Origin: Pelagicoccus albus | Lineage (GTDB): Bacteria > Verrucomicrobiota > Verrucomicrobiia > Opitutales > Opitutaceae | NCBI RefSeq assembly: GCF_014230145.1 | Contig: NZ_JACHVC010000007.1 | Span: 310,001-374,000 of the forward strand | Reading direction: 5' to 3' | Length of the DNA: 64,000 bases | Shown: positions 33,801 through 42,257 of the stretch, piece after piece | Layout: each line of letters opens with the position of its first letter | How positions within the stretch are numbered: position 1 is the first letter of the stretch | Program-made: the position numbers and the translations under genes | Notes under the pieces: model-generated | What the model saw: the letters and a program-made list of their open reading frames with translations, nothing else | What the model was told of the DNA's origin: nothing | The model's database searches: none

Positions 33801-36710
33801 ATGAAATTGTCCTATCGCTCGATCCCCTTGTTGTTCGTGAGCCTTTTCGCCTCGGCTGCCTCTGCATTTGCTGGCTACAAGCTGGTTCAAGAGCCATTGC
33901 CCAACGACCTCATGCAGGTCCACATCTATGAGTTGGACAATGGCCTCACAGTCTACCTAACCGAGAATCACGAGACTCCCACTTTCCGTTCCGAGATCAC
34001 GGTGAGAGCTGGTTCGAAGGACGATCCCGCGGATGTCACAGGACTTGCTCACTATCTCGAGCATTTGCTTTTTAAGGGAAATGCCAAGATGGGCTCCTCT
34101 GATTGGGAAAAGGAAAAGGTCCATATCGATCGGATATCGGATCTCTATGAAGAGCATTTCAATACGGAGGATCCTGAGGAGCGGGCCCGCATTTACGAAG
34201 AGATAAACAAGGAGTCTCAGCTGGCGGCTCAGTACGCGATCCCGAATGAATTTGATACGCTGATTTCGGCATTGGGAGGTAGCGGGGTAAATGCTTACAC
34301 CGCTCCGGATAGGACTGTGTACCTCGAGGAACTGCCCTCCAACCGCTTGGAACAGTGGGCTGTGATCGAATCGAACCGCTTTTCGGATCCGGTTTTCCGA
34401 CTTTTCCAGCCCGAGCTTGAAATCGTATACGAAGAGAAAAATAGGGCTATGGACAGCAAGGATCGTCTGATCCAGGAGAAGATCTTCGAGCTGCTCTACG
34501 GCGATCATCCCTATGGTTCGCAGACCGCTCTTGGTTCCATCGAGCATCTCAAAAAGCCGTCTCTCAAGAAGATTCATGAATTCTTCAACGCCCATTATGT
34601 TGCGAATAATATGGCAATCGCTTTAGCGGGTGATTTCGAAGTGGAGGAGGTAATCGAAATTATTGACGAGCATTTCTCATCTTGGAAATCGGGTGAGATA
34701 CCGGAGTTTACCCGTCCTATGCCGGCTCCTATAACGGAGAAGAAGGCGGCGACCATTACTTATCCCGGCGAGGAAAATGTGATCATCGGATTCGATACAG
34801 CTCCAACTAAGAGCGAGGACGAGCAAGCTCTCAAGCTGGTCGACATGATTCTTGATAACGCAAATGCGGGTCTGATTAATTTGAACCTTAACCAGCAACA
34901 GCGGGTATCGTCAGCTGGATCTTTCCCTTACATCCGTAATGATGCAGGAAGCCAGTTTTTGTGGGGAGCTCCCAAAGAAGGGCAGACCTTGGAAGAGGTG
35001 GAAGCCTTACTTCTTGAACAGTTGGATTTGCTGATGGCTGGCGAGTTCGAAGATTGGATCCTTCCGGCTATCGTGACGGATTTTAAGAAAAGCGAAAAGC
35101 TTGCCCTTGAGACGAATGCGGGTCGTCTGCGGGTGATCAGCTCCTCTTTCGGTGAGAAAAAGGCCTGGCCGGATGTCGTGAATGAGATCAGCCGTATGGA
35201 ATCCGTTACCAAGGAACAGTTGGTAGCGGTGGCGAACAAGTATTTTTCAAAGCCTTATGTTGTCACGTATCGGAAAAATGGAGACTATACACCGCCGACG
35301 GTGCCGAAGCCAAAGTTTGATCCCATCGATATTGATCGCAGCAAGCAATCCGAGTTTGTAGCGGATGTGCTAGCCATAGAGTCTGATCCTATCGAGCCGG
35401 ATTTCGTGGAGAAAGGAACAGACTACCAGGTTGTCGATTTGGCTAATGGTACTCAGCTCTACTACGTTGAAAATCCGGCTAATGACTTGTTTACGCTGTC
35501 TAAGGTTTTCGAGATGGGAAGCAGCGAGAAGCGTAAGCTTTCCATGGCCTCCGCTTTGCTGGACAAGTCTGGTACCACGAAACGCTCTGCCAGCGAACTG
35601 AAAAAGGCGTGGTATGCCTTGGGAGCGGATTTCAGTTTCTCGGTGGGCAACCACAACACATCCCTTGGTGTCAGCGGTTTGGAGGAGAACTTCGACGAGA
35701 CCTTAGCTCTTTACTCGGAAGTCTTGCACGAATCCGTCGGTGAACCGGATGTGTTGAAAGAACTTATCGCTATCCAGCTAAAGCAAAAGGAAGACGCGAT
35801 GAAAGAGCCGAGCGTCATTTTCAACGCTTTGCGTAATTACGCCCGTTACGGCGAAGAGTCTCCGTTTCTAACCGCACTCTCCTCCGATGAGATCAAGGCC
35901 TTGACGGTTGATGAGTTGATAGGCGAATTGAATCAGCTTTCCAAATACAAGCATGATTACCTCTACGTGGGTCAGATGCCGGTCAATGAGGTTGCGGCCA
36001 AACTGAACAAGTTGGAGCGGACTAAGATCGCCTTGCTGCCAACACCTGAACGTGTTCAGCCCAAGTTGCATCAACCCCAGTCGAACGAAATCTCATACGT
36101 GGATTACGAGACTGCTCAGTCGCAAATAAGAATTGAGTTTCCCGGTGGCGATTTTGACGAGAGCGAGTTGCCCATGATCGAGACTTTTAACGAGTATTTC
36201 TATGGGGGCATGTCTGGTATCGTATTCCAGGAAATGCGTGAGGCGAGAGCCTTGGCGTATTCGGTATGGGCTCACTACCTTGTATCCGATTATGCGGACG
36301 GAGAGAATCTCGTGATGGGATTTATCGGAACCCAAGCGGATAAGACAGTCGATTCGATCGCTGCCTACCTTGATCTCTGGGACGAGATGCCACGTTCAAC
36401 GGATCGTTTTGCGATCATCAAAAACTCTTTGGATAATCAGTACCGTGTCTCTAAAATTGGTTTCCGAGACGTACTTGGAGCCGTCAAATCTTGGGAGCGA
36501 TTGGGCTTGGAGGGAGATCCCCGCGAACATCGCTATGAGGAGATTATGGATGCGAGCATCGAGGAATTGTTCTCCTTTTACGATTCGGAGATTCAAGGAA
36601 AGCCAAAGATGATATCGATTTTAGGTCCATCTGCAGCGATCGATGAAACGAAACTGCAAGAGTATGGCGAGGTGACCGACCTGAAGATCGAAGATATCTT
36701 TGTCGATTAG
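33801..36710 (+). CDS. M16-family zinc peptidase (insulinase/pitrilysin-like), secreted
   Basis: M16 peptidases use an inverted zinc motif to degrade peptides and small proteins. The 969-residue product has a signal peptide (IPLLFVSLFASAASAFA), the HYLEH motif at residues 84-88 in GLAHYLEHLLFKGNAKMGS, the distal zinc-ligand segment PELEIVYEEKNRAMDSKDRL, and repeated half-domains giving a two-lobed chamber. The ATG at 33801 places the signal peptide correctly. The open frame to 33741 lacks support. It lies 180 bases after the M3 gene, so it may have its own promoter, but it completes a peptide-use cluster. Confidence 0.92.
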   Translation: MKLSYRSIPLLFVSLFASAASAFAGYKLVQEPLPNDLMQVHIYELDNGLTVYLTENHETPTFRSEITVRAGSKDDPADVTGLAHYLEHLLFKGNAKMGSSDWEKEKVHIDRISDLYEEHFNTEDPEERARIYEEINKESQLAAQYAIPNEFDTLISALGGSGVNAYTAPDRTVYLEELPSNRLEQWAVIESNRFSDPVFRLFQPELEIVYEEKNRAMDSKDRLIQEKIFELLYGDHPYGSQTALGSIEHLKKPSLKKIHEFFNAHYVANNMAIALAGDFEVEEVIEIIDEHFSSWKSGEIPEFTRPMPAPITEKKAATITYPGEENVIIGFDTAPTKSEDEQALKLVDMILDNANAGLINLNLNQQQRVSSAGSFPYIRNDAGSQFLWGAPKEGQTLEEVEALLLEQLDLLMAGEFEDWILPAIVTDFKKSEKLALETNAGRLRVISSSFGEKKAWPDVVNEISRMESVTKEQLVAVANKYFSKPYVVTYRKNGDYTPPTVPKPKFDPIDIDRSKQSEFVADVLAIESDPIEPDFVEKGTDYQVVDLANGTQLYYVENPANDLFTLSKVFEMGSSEKRKLSMASALLDKSGTTKRSASELKKAWYALGADFSFSVGNHNTSLGVSGLEENFDETLALYSEVLHESVGEPDVLKELIAIQLKQKEDAMKEPSVIFNALRNYARYGEESPFLTALSSDEIKALTVDELIGELNQLSKYKHDYLYVGQMPVNEVAAKLNKLERTKIALLPTPERVQPKLHQPQSNEISYVDYETAQSQIRIEFPGGDFDESELPMIETFNEYFYGGMSGIVFQEMREARALAYSVWAHYLVSDYADGENLVMGFIGTQADKTVDSIAAYLDLWDEMPRSTDRFAIIKNSLDNQYRVSKIGFRDVLGAVKSWERLGLEGDPREHRYEEIMDASIEELFSFYDSEIQGKPKMISILGPSAAIDETKLQEYGEVTDLKIEDIFVD

Positions 36711-36788
36711 GAACCTTGGCTTTAAATTTTGCGACCCGCGGCGAGCTTAGTTGACGAAGCTTACTGCGTGTCGCGTTTTGTTTTTTTG

Positions 36789-37163
36789 ATGAAGTTACCC
36801 AGATACGAATGGGCTAGGTTACAAGGGCAGGCCGAAGAAGAGGTGAGGGCTTGCCTGCAGGAATTGCCCGATGAGTTGCGAAGCGCTGCCGAGTCGGTTC
36901 CGGTTTTGTATCGCAAGTATCACCCCAATGCTCCGCATATCGATCCTGAGGCGATGTATATTTTGGGCGAATACATTGCGCAGGAGGATGCCCTTGGTGG
37001 CATGGATGAGAGTGGTGTGATCGCTCTCTATCTCGGCGCGATTGCCTGGTATTGCGAAGACGAAAAGCTTGTATTTGTTGAAGAAATACGGACGACTTTC
37101 TTGCACGAATTAGGGCATCACTTTGGCTGGGATGAAGCTGAGGTAGAGGAAAGAGGGCTCTAG
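36789..37163 (+). CDS. Small metallopeptidase-like protein (HELGHH, zincin fold)
   Basis: The 124-residue product resembles the short minimal-zincin family often annotated as metallopeptidase family protein. It has the motif HELGHHFGWDEAEVEERG with HExxH at residues 106-110 and the downstream acidic ligand of the family, plus IALYLGAIAWYCEDEKLVFV and the EEIRTTFLHELGHH helix. The ATG at 36789 gives MKLPRYEWARLQ, matching such proteins. The open frame back to 36729 is an upstream extension with no support. Substrate is unknown; the cytoplasmic location is inferred from lack of a signal. Confidence 0.85.
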   Translation: MKLPRYEWARLQGQAEEEVRACLQELPDELRSAAESVPVLYRKYHPNAPHIDPEAMYILGEYIAQEDALGGMDESGVIALYLGAIAWYCEDEKLVFVEEIRTTFLHELGHHFGWDEAEVEERGL

Positions 37164-37175
37164 TTTCCCTCTTGC

Positions 37176-37805
37176 TTAACCAATCAAGCCTTGAACCCCA
37201 GCTATCCCAAGCTGGACTCCGATACAGAGCAGCAGGAATCCCATTATTTTCGTGAGCGCATTGGCTCCGTTTACGCCTAGGAGCTTCATCAATTTTTCAG
37301 CCTGACGCAGGAGTATCCAACAGATGGAACAAGTGATTAAAATCCCAAGGATGATGACCGACCAGCTTGCTAGCGAAGGGGAAGGAACATAGGACGAGGT
37401 GCTCATCACCGATGCGATAGCGCCCGGGCCAGCAAGCAAAGGCATGGCGAGGGGAGAAAACGAAATGTCTTCTTTGGCTTTCGCCTCCTGATGTTCTTCA
37501 TCGGAATGGGTGTTGGTGGATTTTGGCTGAAGTTGGTCGAAGCCAAATTTCATTATCAGAAGTCCTCCAGCGATTCGGATTCCTTCCAAGCTCAGCCCAA
37601 AGAAATGAAGGATGAAACTGCCGCCGACCAGAAACGCAGTCAGTATGCAGAACATGTAGAGGCTCGCCCGAAACGCTATTTTGTTTCGTTCCTTCGAACT
37701 GCGATCCTTGGTAATGGAAAGGAATATGGCTGCATTGCCGAGCGGGTTAGTGATGGGTAGGAGTGAGGCCAAAGTGGCAAGGAGAAGCTGGTATGCGTTG
37801 TCCAC
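37176..37805 (-). CDS. marC: MarC/UPF0056 family membrane protein
   Basis: MarC-family proteins are six-helix inner-membrane proteins whose transport role remains uncertain. The 209-residue product has the family patterns LLPITNPLGNAAIFLSITKD near the N-terminus, IRIAGGLLIMKFGFDQL, and AMPLLAGPGAIASVM in the middle, with a charged His/Glu/Lys loop between. The N-terminus at 37805 lies eight bases after the stop of the small membrane gene upstream on the same strand, so they may be cotranscribed. It converges with the small metallopeptidase gene. Confidence 0.9.
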   Translation of the reverse strand: MDNAYQLLLATLASLLPITNPLGNAAIFLSITKDRSSKERNKIAFRASLYMFCILTAFLVGGSFILHFFGLSLEGIRIAGGLLIMKFGFDQLQPKSTNTHSDEEHQEAKAKEDISFSPLAMPLLAGPGAIASVMSTSSYVPSPSLASWSVIILGILITCSICWILLRQAEKLMKLLGVNGANALTKIMGFLLLCIGVQLGIAGVQGLIG

Positions 37806-37812
37806 GTAAATG

Positions 37813-38061
37813 CTATTTTGTAATGCCGAGGGCGATACGAATGACCACGGAAGTGAAAAGCGTGGCGGATATAGTAATGTACACTGCGATCCCCATGTAG
37901 AAGCTCACTCCGGATTCAGGTTCTGTCATGGCTCCGAACGGAGTGTAGAGGGTGCCGTGTGTGAATGAGATTATGGTGAGTACTGCCGTCACTAGAGCGG
38001 CCGCGAGCATAAGCATCGTCGATAGGGAAAAGGCTTGTTTCGTTTTGTCCTTTGACGCCAT
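37813..38061 (-). CDS. Small two-helix membrane protein, unknown
   Basis: The 82-residue product has a basic N-terminus and two membrane helices (about residues 14-33 and 54-78) joined by a loop rich in Gly, Pro and Glu. No family was recognised. It lies downstream of the oadA-type gene, but an intrinsic terminator separates them. The topology (two helices, no charged C-terminal tail) does not fit the OadG subunit. It may be cotranscribed with marC. Confidence 0.65.
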   Translation of the reverse strand: MASKDKTKQAFSLSTMLMLAAALVTAVLTIISFTHGTLYTPFGAMTEPESGVSFYMGIAVYITISATLFTSVVIRIALGITK

Positions 38062-38079
38062 AGCTCTATTTCAGACACG

Positions 38080-38106
38080 AAAAAGGCCCGCTGTCCAGCG
38101 GGCCTT
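38080..38106 (-). terminator. Intrinsic terminator of the oadA-type gene
   Basis: AAGGCCCGCT (38083-38092) pairs perfectly with AGCGGGCCTT (38097-38106) around a four-base loop. On the minus strand the stem is followed by a T-run (AAAAA on the plus strand at 38080-38084). It lies 23 bases after the gene's stop. Confidence 0.85.
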
Positions 38107-38128
38107 GTGGTAAATCGATTTGCGTCGC

Positions 38129-39622
38129 TTAGAGTTCCTCGACCGCGACGGAATAGCTTTTGCCTTTGACGGATATGTTGTATTGGCGAGCTGAATCGCT
38201 GAGTGTGATGGACTCCGTGGGACCGGCTTTGGCAGGCTCGCTAGGAGCTGGAGCAGCTGCTGGTGCCGCGGCAGGAGCGGGTTGATTTTTGCTCTTGTAG
38301 TATGCGTCCAACTCTTGCGGGAACATGGCCTGAATGACGCAGTGCTCGTCGTCTGTTGGCATATCCTTAGCGGCCAGTGCTTTGCGCAATGCGTCCATTC
38401 CAGGGTCCTTGAGGTCGGCAGGGCGAACAGTGATCGGATCCTTGCCGGATTTTTCCGCTGCGATCTTTTGAACCTCTGGATTAACAGGGGCAGGAGTGCG
38501 TCCGTAGTAGCCGAGAGCGATGTCGGTCGCTTGTGGCGAGAAGTTCTTCCAGCGGCCAAACTTGACGTTGAGCATCGCTTGTACGCCCACGATTTGAGAA
38601 GTAGGCGTTACGAGTGGGATCCAGCCGAGCGCTTCGCGCACCACTGGGATTTCCTTAAACACGTCCTCGAATTTGTCTTCCATCTTCTGCTCTTTGAGCT
38701 GGTTGCGGAAGTTGGAGAGCATGCCTCCCGGTACTTGGTACTTGAGAGCGTCGGAATCCACGCGCTCATTGGAGAAGCTAGTGAAGTCCTTTAGCTCTTC
38801 GTACACCTTGGTGAAGTGCTCACGCAGGAACTGGAGAGCGTCGAGATCGTACTTCGGGCAACGCGGGTGGTTCTCTAGCATGGAGAGCATGCGAGCTGTA
38901 TCCGGTTGGCCAGTACCGTTGGCGAAAGGAATTACGGAAGTATCGATGTAGTCGACGCCCGCTTCGATACCTGCGTAGTAAGTGGTCGCTCCCAATCCTG
39001 CAGTGTCGTGAGTGTGGAGAACGACTGGGATCTTAACCGAATCCTTCAGGCCTTTGATAATATCGTACGCCTGTTGCGGAGGAACTAGGCCAGCCATGTC
39101 CTTCAAGCAGAGAGAGCCGCAGCCCGCTTCTTCCAGTTCGCGACCCAGCTTTACGAAGGCTTCTGTGGTGTGGACTGGGGATGTGGTGTAGCAAATTACG
39201 CCCTGGGCTTCCTTGCCGGCAGCCTTGGCGGCCTTGATCGCAGTGCCCATATTGCGGGGGTCGTTCAGTGCGTCAAAGATACGGAAGATGTCCATGCCGT
39301 GCTTGGCGGACGTCTTGATGAAGGTTTCGACGATGTCGTCTGGAAAGTGGGCGTATTGAACAATGTTTTGTCCGCGTAGCAGCATCATGTGCTTGCTCTT
39401 GGTACGCGAGCGAATCGCGTCGAGGCGATCGAAGGGGAATTCCTTCAGGAAGCGGAGACCCGCATCGATGGTCGCTCCACCCCAAGTCTCGAGGCAACCG
39501 AAGCCCATGCCGTCCAAAACCTCGAGGGCGGGAAGCATTTGCTCGGTTGTCATGCGGGTAGCTGCGAGAGATTGGTGGCCGTCGCGCAAGACGGTATTGT
39601 TGAAGATGACTGGTTTGCTCAT
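38129..39622 (-). CDS. oadA: Oxaloacetate decarboxylase alpha / pyruvate carboxylase B subunit, no biotinyl domain
   Basis: This is the carboxyltransferase moving CO2 between biotin and pyruvate/oxaloacetate. The 497-residue product has the TIM-barrel start (VIFNNTVLRDGHQSLAATRM), the metal-binding histidines in VVLHTHDTAGLGATTYYAGI, and the PYC/OADA domain (QVPGGMLSNFRNQLKEQ, PLVTPTSQIVGVQAMLN). It ends after an Ala/Pro linker and a short YNISVKGKSYSVAVEEL strand, where OadA normally continues about 90 residues into a biotin domain with the MKM lysine. A terminator follows at once, so the end looks natural and biotin must sit on another protein. Confidence 0.9.
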   Translation of the reverse strand: MSKPVIFNNTVLRDGHQSLAATRMTTEQMLPALEVLDGMGFGCLETWGGATIDAGLRFLKEFPFDRLDAIRSRTKSKHMMLLRGQNIVQYAHFPDDIVETFIKTSAKHGMDIFRIFDALNDPRNMGTAIKAAKAAGKEAQGVICYTTSPVHTTEAFVKLGRELEEAGCGSLCLKDMAGLVPPQQAYDIIKGLKDSVKIPVVLHTHDTAGLGATTYYAGIEAGVDYIDTSVIPFANGTGQPDTARMLSMLENHPRCPKYDLDALQFLREHFTKVYEELKDFTSFSNERVDSDALKYQVPGGMLSNFRNQLKEQKMEDKFEDVFKEIPVVREALGWIPLVTPTSQIVGVQAMLNVKFGRWKNFSPQATDIALGYYGRTPAPVNPEVQKIAAEKSGKDPITVRPADLKDPGMDALRKALAAKDMPTDDEHCVIQAMFPQELDAYYKSKNQPAPAAAPAAAPAPSEPAKAGPTESITLSDSARQYNISVKGKSYSVAVEEL

Positions 39623-39808
39623 GAGAAGGGTAGTCGGCTAAGATTTTCGGATCAGTGATTAGAAAAAGTTTATTGTAGAAGAAGCATAGCCTGTATTCGT
39701 ACAAATGAAAAGCTGTTATGCTGCGTTATTTAGAAATAAGTAAAGCTAATTTGTGAGATGAGTTAAAACGGAAGGTACGGCGCTTCGCGTCGGCCCGATT
39801 GGAAGGGG
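39623..39808 (-). other. Intergenic region upstream of oadA, no gene seen
   Basis: About 190 bases separate the oadA start from the stop of the ABC permease on the same strand. The region is AT-rich near 39660-39760 and should contain the oadA promoter. No terminator with a T-run was found after the permease gene. No small ORF with a plausible start and family resemblance was seen. Confidence 0.4.
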
Positions 39809-41005
39809 TCAGGATCTAAAAAGGATGGATTCCCGTTGGAAAAACGCGGCGACTAGGCGGATGGAAGCCCAGGCGTAGGCGATGGAGCTGACCAGGGCTA
39901 GGCTGAAGAAAGTCAGGTCGAAGGCGTTTCCGAGGAGCTGTTTCATGGAGAGTGCGATGTTCAGTACAGGAATGAGGCTAGTGTAGAGTGGGCTCTCCGC
40001 CCCGATGATTGATGAGATAACGGCGGGAAAGAGGAAGACGGCCACGAATGGGAAAATGTAGGCTTGGGCTTCCTTCGGATTTCGAGCGAAGGTCGACACC
40101 AGAAGTAAGGCTGAAGAGCTGAGCAAGGCAAGTGGCACCACGATTATGACCAAGGCCGCTAGGTTCAGGTAAGAGAGCTGCAAGCTTTGACCGAAGATAT
40201 TTTCCAGAATCTGCCCGCCAAATGTGAGGGCGATTACGATTCCGAGGATGGAGCAGATCGCGGAAATCAAGCTGACTGCGAAAATGGTGAAGAGCTTACC
40301 TTTCACGATCTCGTAGCGGGAAGCCGGGGATACGAGCAAGGTCTCCATGGTGCCGCGTTCCTTCTCACCGGCGCAGAGGTCGAAGGCGGTGTTTAATCCG
40401 CCAAAAGCCGCTCCCATCACAACGAGGTAGGGTAGAAACATGGACAGGGCGAAGCCCACCATGGCGGACTTATCGGCGATGTTGGTGGATTTGAGCTCGG
40501 TTGGTTTTACGAAGCTTTCGTCCAGGTTTGAGGCGGCGAGTCTCTGTTGTATTTGCTCGCGATTGAATTCGTTTAGGATGCCTCTCAAACGGCCGTGGGC
40601 GTTGCCCGAATTTTCATTGGCTTGGTCGTAAATTATCTCCACGGGCGCGGATCCGTTTGCCAGAAATACCTCTCTCGCTTCGGGCGCGATTACGACGATG
40701 GCTCGAGATTCGAATGCCTTCAGCGCGTCCATCGATCTCTCTCGGCTGTCGTAGCGAGTGACTGCGAGGCTGTCATTGCTTTCGATGTACTCCGTTAGCT
40801 CGGGAAAGGCGGTTTCTTCGTAGATGCCAACCTCGAGGGTGGCAGTCTGCTGGTCCACTGCCTTTTTGCTGGCGAAAAACATAGCAGCCCCCATGAGGCA
40901 GGGGGTTAGGAGCAAGGGGGAGACGATAACGCCGAGGATAACGCGCTTGTCCCTCAGGGTTTCTTTCAGCTCCTTCAGAAAGATGATCTTGGCTAGGTTG
41001 GGCAT
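39809..41005 (-). CDS. natB: ABC-2 type exporter permease (NatB-like)
   Basis: The 398-residue product is the membrane subunit of an ABC-2 exporter. It has an N-terminal helix (VILGVIVSPLLLTPCLMGAA), a large extracytoplasmic domain of about 150 residues, and five clustered C-terminal helices beginning near AMVGFALSMFLPYLVVMGAA, with the diagnostic DLCAGEKERGTMETLLVSPA coupling segment. This layout resembles NatB of sodium/drug exporters. The ATPase gene lies 11 bases upstream on the same strand. The substrate is unknown. Confidence 0.88.
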   Translation of the reverse strand: MPNLAKIIFLKELKETLRDKRVILGVIVSPLLLTPCLMGAAMFFASKKAVDQQTATLEVGIYEETAFPELTEYIESNDSLAVTRYDSRERSMDALKAFESRAIVVIAPEAREVFLANGSAPVEIIYDQANENSGNAHGRLRGILNEFNREQIQQRLAASNLDESFVKPTELKSTNIADKSAMVGFALSMFLPYLVVMGAAFGGLNTAFDLCAGEKERGTMETLLVSPASRYEIVKGKLFTIFAVSLISAICSILGIVIALTFGGQILENIFGQSLQLSYLNLAALVIIVVPLALLSSSALLLVSTFARNPKEAQAYIFPFVAVFLFPAVISSIIGAESPLYTSLIPVLNIALSMKQLLGNAFDLTFFSLALVSSIAYAWASIRLVAAFFQRESILFRS

Positions 41006-41016
41006 GTGAAAGTGTC

Positions 41017-41796
41017 TTAGGCGTTAGGTGAGGCAGAGGCCTCGGCGGCTGGAGTTTCCAAATCGAATCCCTGCACGATCTTTAAGAAGGCGTTTTCCAG
41101 CACCTCCTCGCCGGCTTGAGCTTTCAGTTCCGCAACCGTCCCTTCGGTGGCGATCCTGCCGTGATGAACGATGGCCACTTCGTCGCAAAGCCGCTCCACT
41201 TCGCTCATAATGTGTGTAGAAAAGACCACGGTGAGGCCCTCGTCCCGACATTGCTCGATGAAGGTCATGATCGTCTGTGAAGTCATGACGTCGAGTCCAG
41301 TGGTGGGTTCGTCAAAAATCATGACCGGCGGGCGGTGGATTATAGAACGGGCAATCGATACGCGCTGCTTTTGACCGGTAGACAGCTTGTCGCAGCGACC
41401 TTTTTCGAAGTCGCCAATTTCGAGGCGTTCGATCAGCTCGTCGACCCGCGACTTAAGCTGGCTTCCTTCGAGTCCATTCAGCCGTCCGAAGTACCCTAGC
41501 ATCTCGCGTGCAGTTAGTCTTCCGTAGAGAGCGGTCCCGTTGGAAAGGAAGCCGATGGAACGACGAACTTTTTCCGGTTCCTTCACGACGTCGAATCCCG
41601 CCACGGTTGCTGAACCTCTGGTAGGTTCGAGAAGGGTGCCGAGTATTCGCAGAGTGGTGGTCTTTCCCGCCCCATTGGCTCCGAGTAGGCCGAAGATTTG
41701 GCCGGGCTGGCATTGAAAGGAAACTCGGTCGACGGCTCGAACGAGCCCGCGTTTCCTGTCGCGGAAGGTTTTGGTCAGCTTATTGGCTTCGATCAC
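41017..41796 (-). CDS. natA: ABC exporter ATP-binding protein (NatA-like)
   Basis: The 259-residue product has Walker A GANGAGKTTTLRI, the signature LSTGQKQRVSIARSIIHRPP, Walker B MIFDEPTTGLDV and the switch His in VVFSTHIMSEVERLCDEVAI. This is the pattern of the ABC-2/NatA/CcmA group. It precedes the permease gene on the same strand, so the pair forms an exporter operon. It starts 461 bases from the divergent ribBA gene, and the shared region must hold both promoters. Confidence 0.92.
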   Translation of the reverse strand: MIEANKLTKTFRDRKRGLVRAVDRVSFQCQPGQIFGLLGANGAGKTTTLRILGTLLEPTRGSATVAGFDVVKEPEKVRRSIGFLSNGTALYGRLTAREMLGYFGRLNGLEGSQLKSRVDELIERLEIGDFEKGRCDKLSTGQKQRVSIARSIIHRPPVMIFDEPTTGLDVMTSQTIMTFIEQCRDEGLTVVFSTHIMSEVERLCDEVAIVHHGRIATEGTVAELKAQAGEEVLENAFLKIVQGFDLETPAAEASASPNA

Positions 41797-42257
41797 GATG
41801 TAGACTGAATTGGATGGGGCTAGTGAAACCCCATAAGGGTGGCTTGGAAACTGTTTTGTAAGCTATTTTAGCTGAGGGCTGTTACCGCTTTGTTACCGAT
41901 TTTGGCGGACGCAAAAGGCGGCCGGTATTTGGCCTCTCTTTTTCTGCGATTTCCTAGTGTGTATTTTCCCGATTGGCTAGGGTCTTTGCCTCTTCTTTTG
42001 AGTGGTCTTCACTCCCTTTTGCGAGCAATGCCTAAAGTTGGTTGAAGCATTCCCGAATTGAACGATCGGAAGGTGTAGGGTGCTCGGGCTTTGTTTCCAT
42101 GCGCATTACATGTTTTTAACTAATGATGGATTAAGGAGGGCGAGGGCGCTGAGGCGTCCTCGCTTCCTTGGCTTCTCGCTTGCGAGTCTTGGCAATCGGC
42201 GGTTCTGGTCGCTTATCGAGTTGTCAGGACCGCTGCGGCCAGTTTTGCTGGCGGACT
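41797..42257 (+). other. Divergent intergenic region with leader hairpins before ribBA
   Basis: No supported gene. The region separates the divergent natA-like and ribBA genes. Near ribBA, GCGAGGGCGC (42140-42149) pairs with GCGTCCTCGC (42154-42163) around TGAG with one G-T, and CTCGC-TT-GCGAG forms a second palindrome (42175-42186). I looked for the conserved FMN (RFN) riboswitch segments and did not find them, nor a T-run terminator. The open frame from 42080 to the ribBA start has no plausible coding sequence. Confidence 0.4.

Noticed and set aside
37813-38061. OadG subunit next to oadA
   Set aside because: The protein has two helices and lacks an OadG-like tail, and a terminator separates it from oadA.
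41941-42010. sigma-54 promoter in the ribBA upstream region (TTGGCT...TTTGCC)
   Set aside because: GG-to-GC distance is 13 instead of 12, and the -24 box is poor. Similar off-by-one matches at 25240 and 36715 were also dropped.
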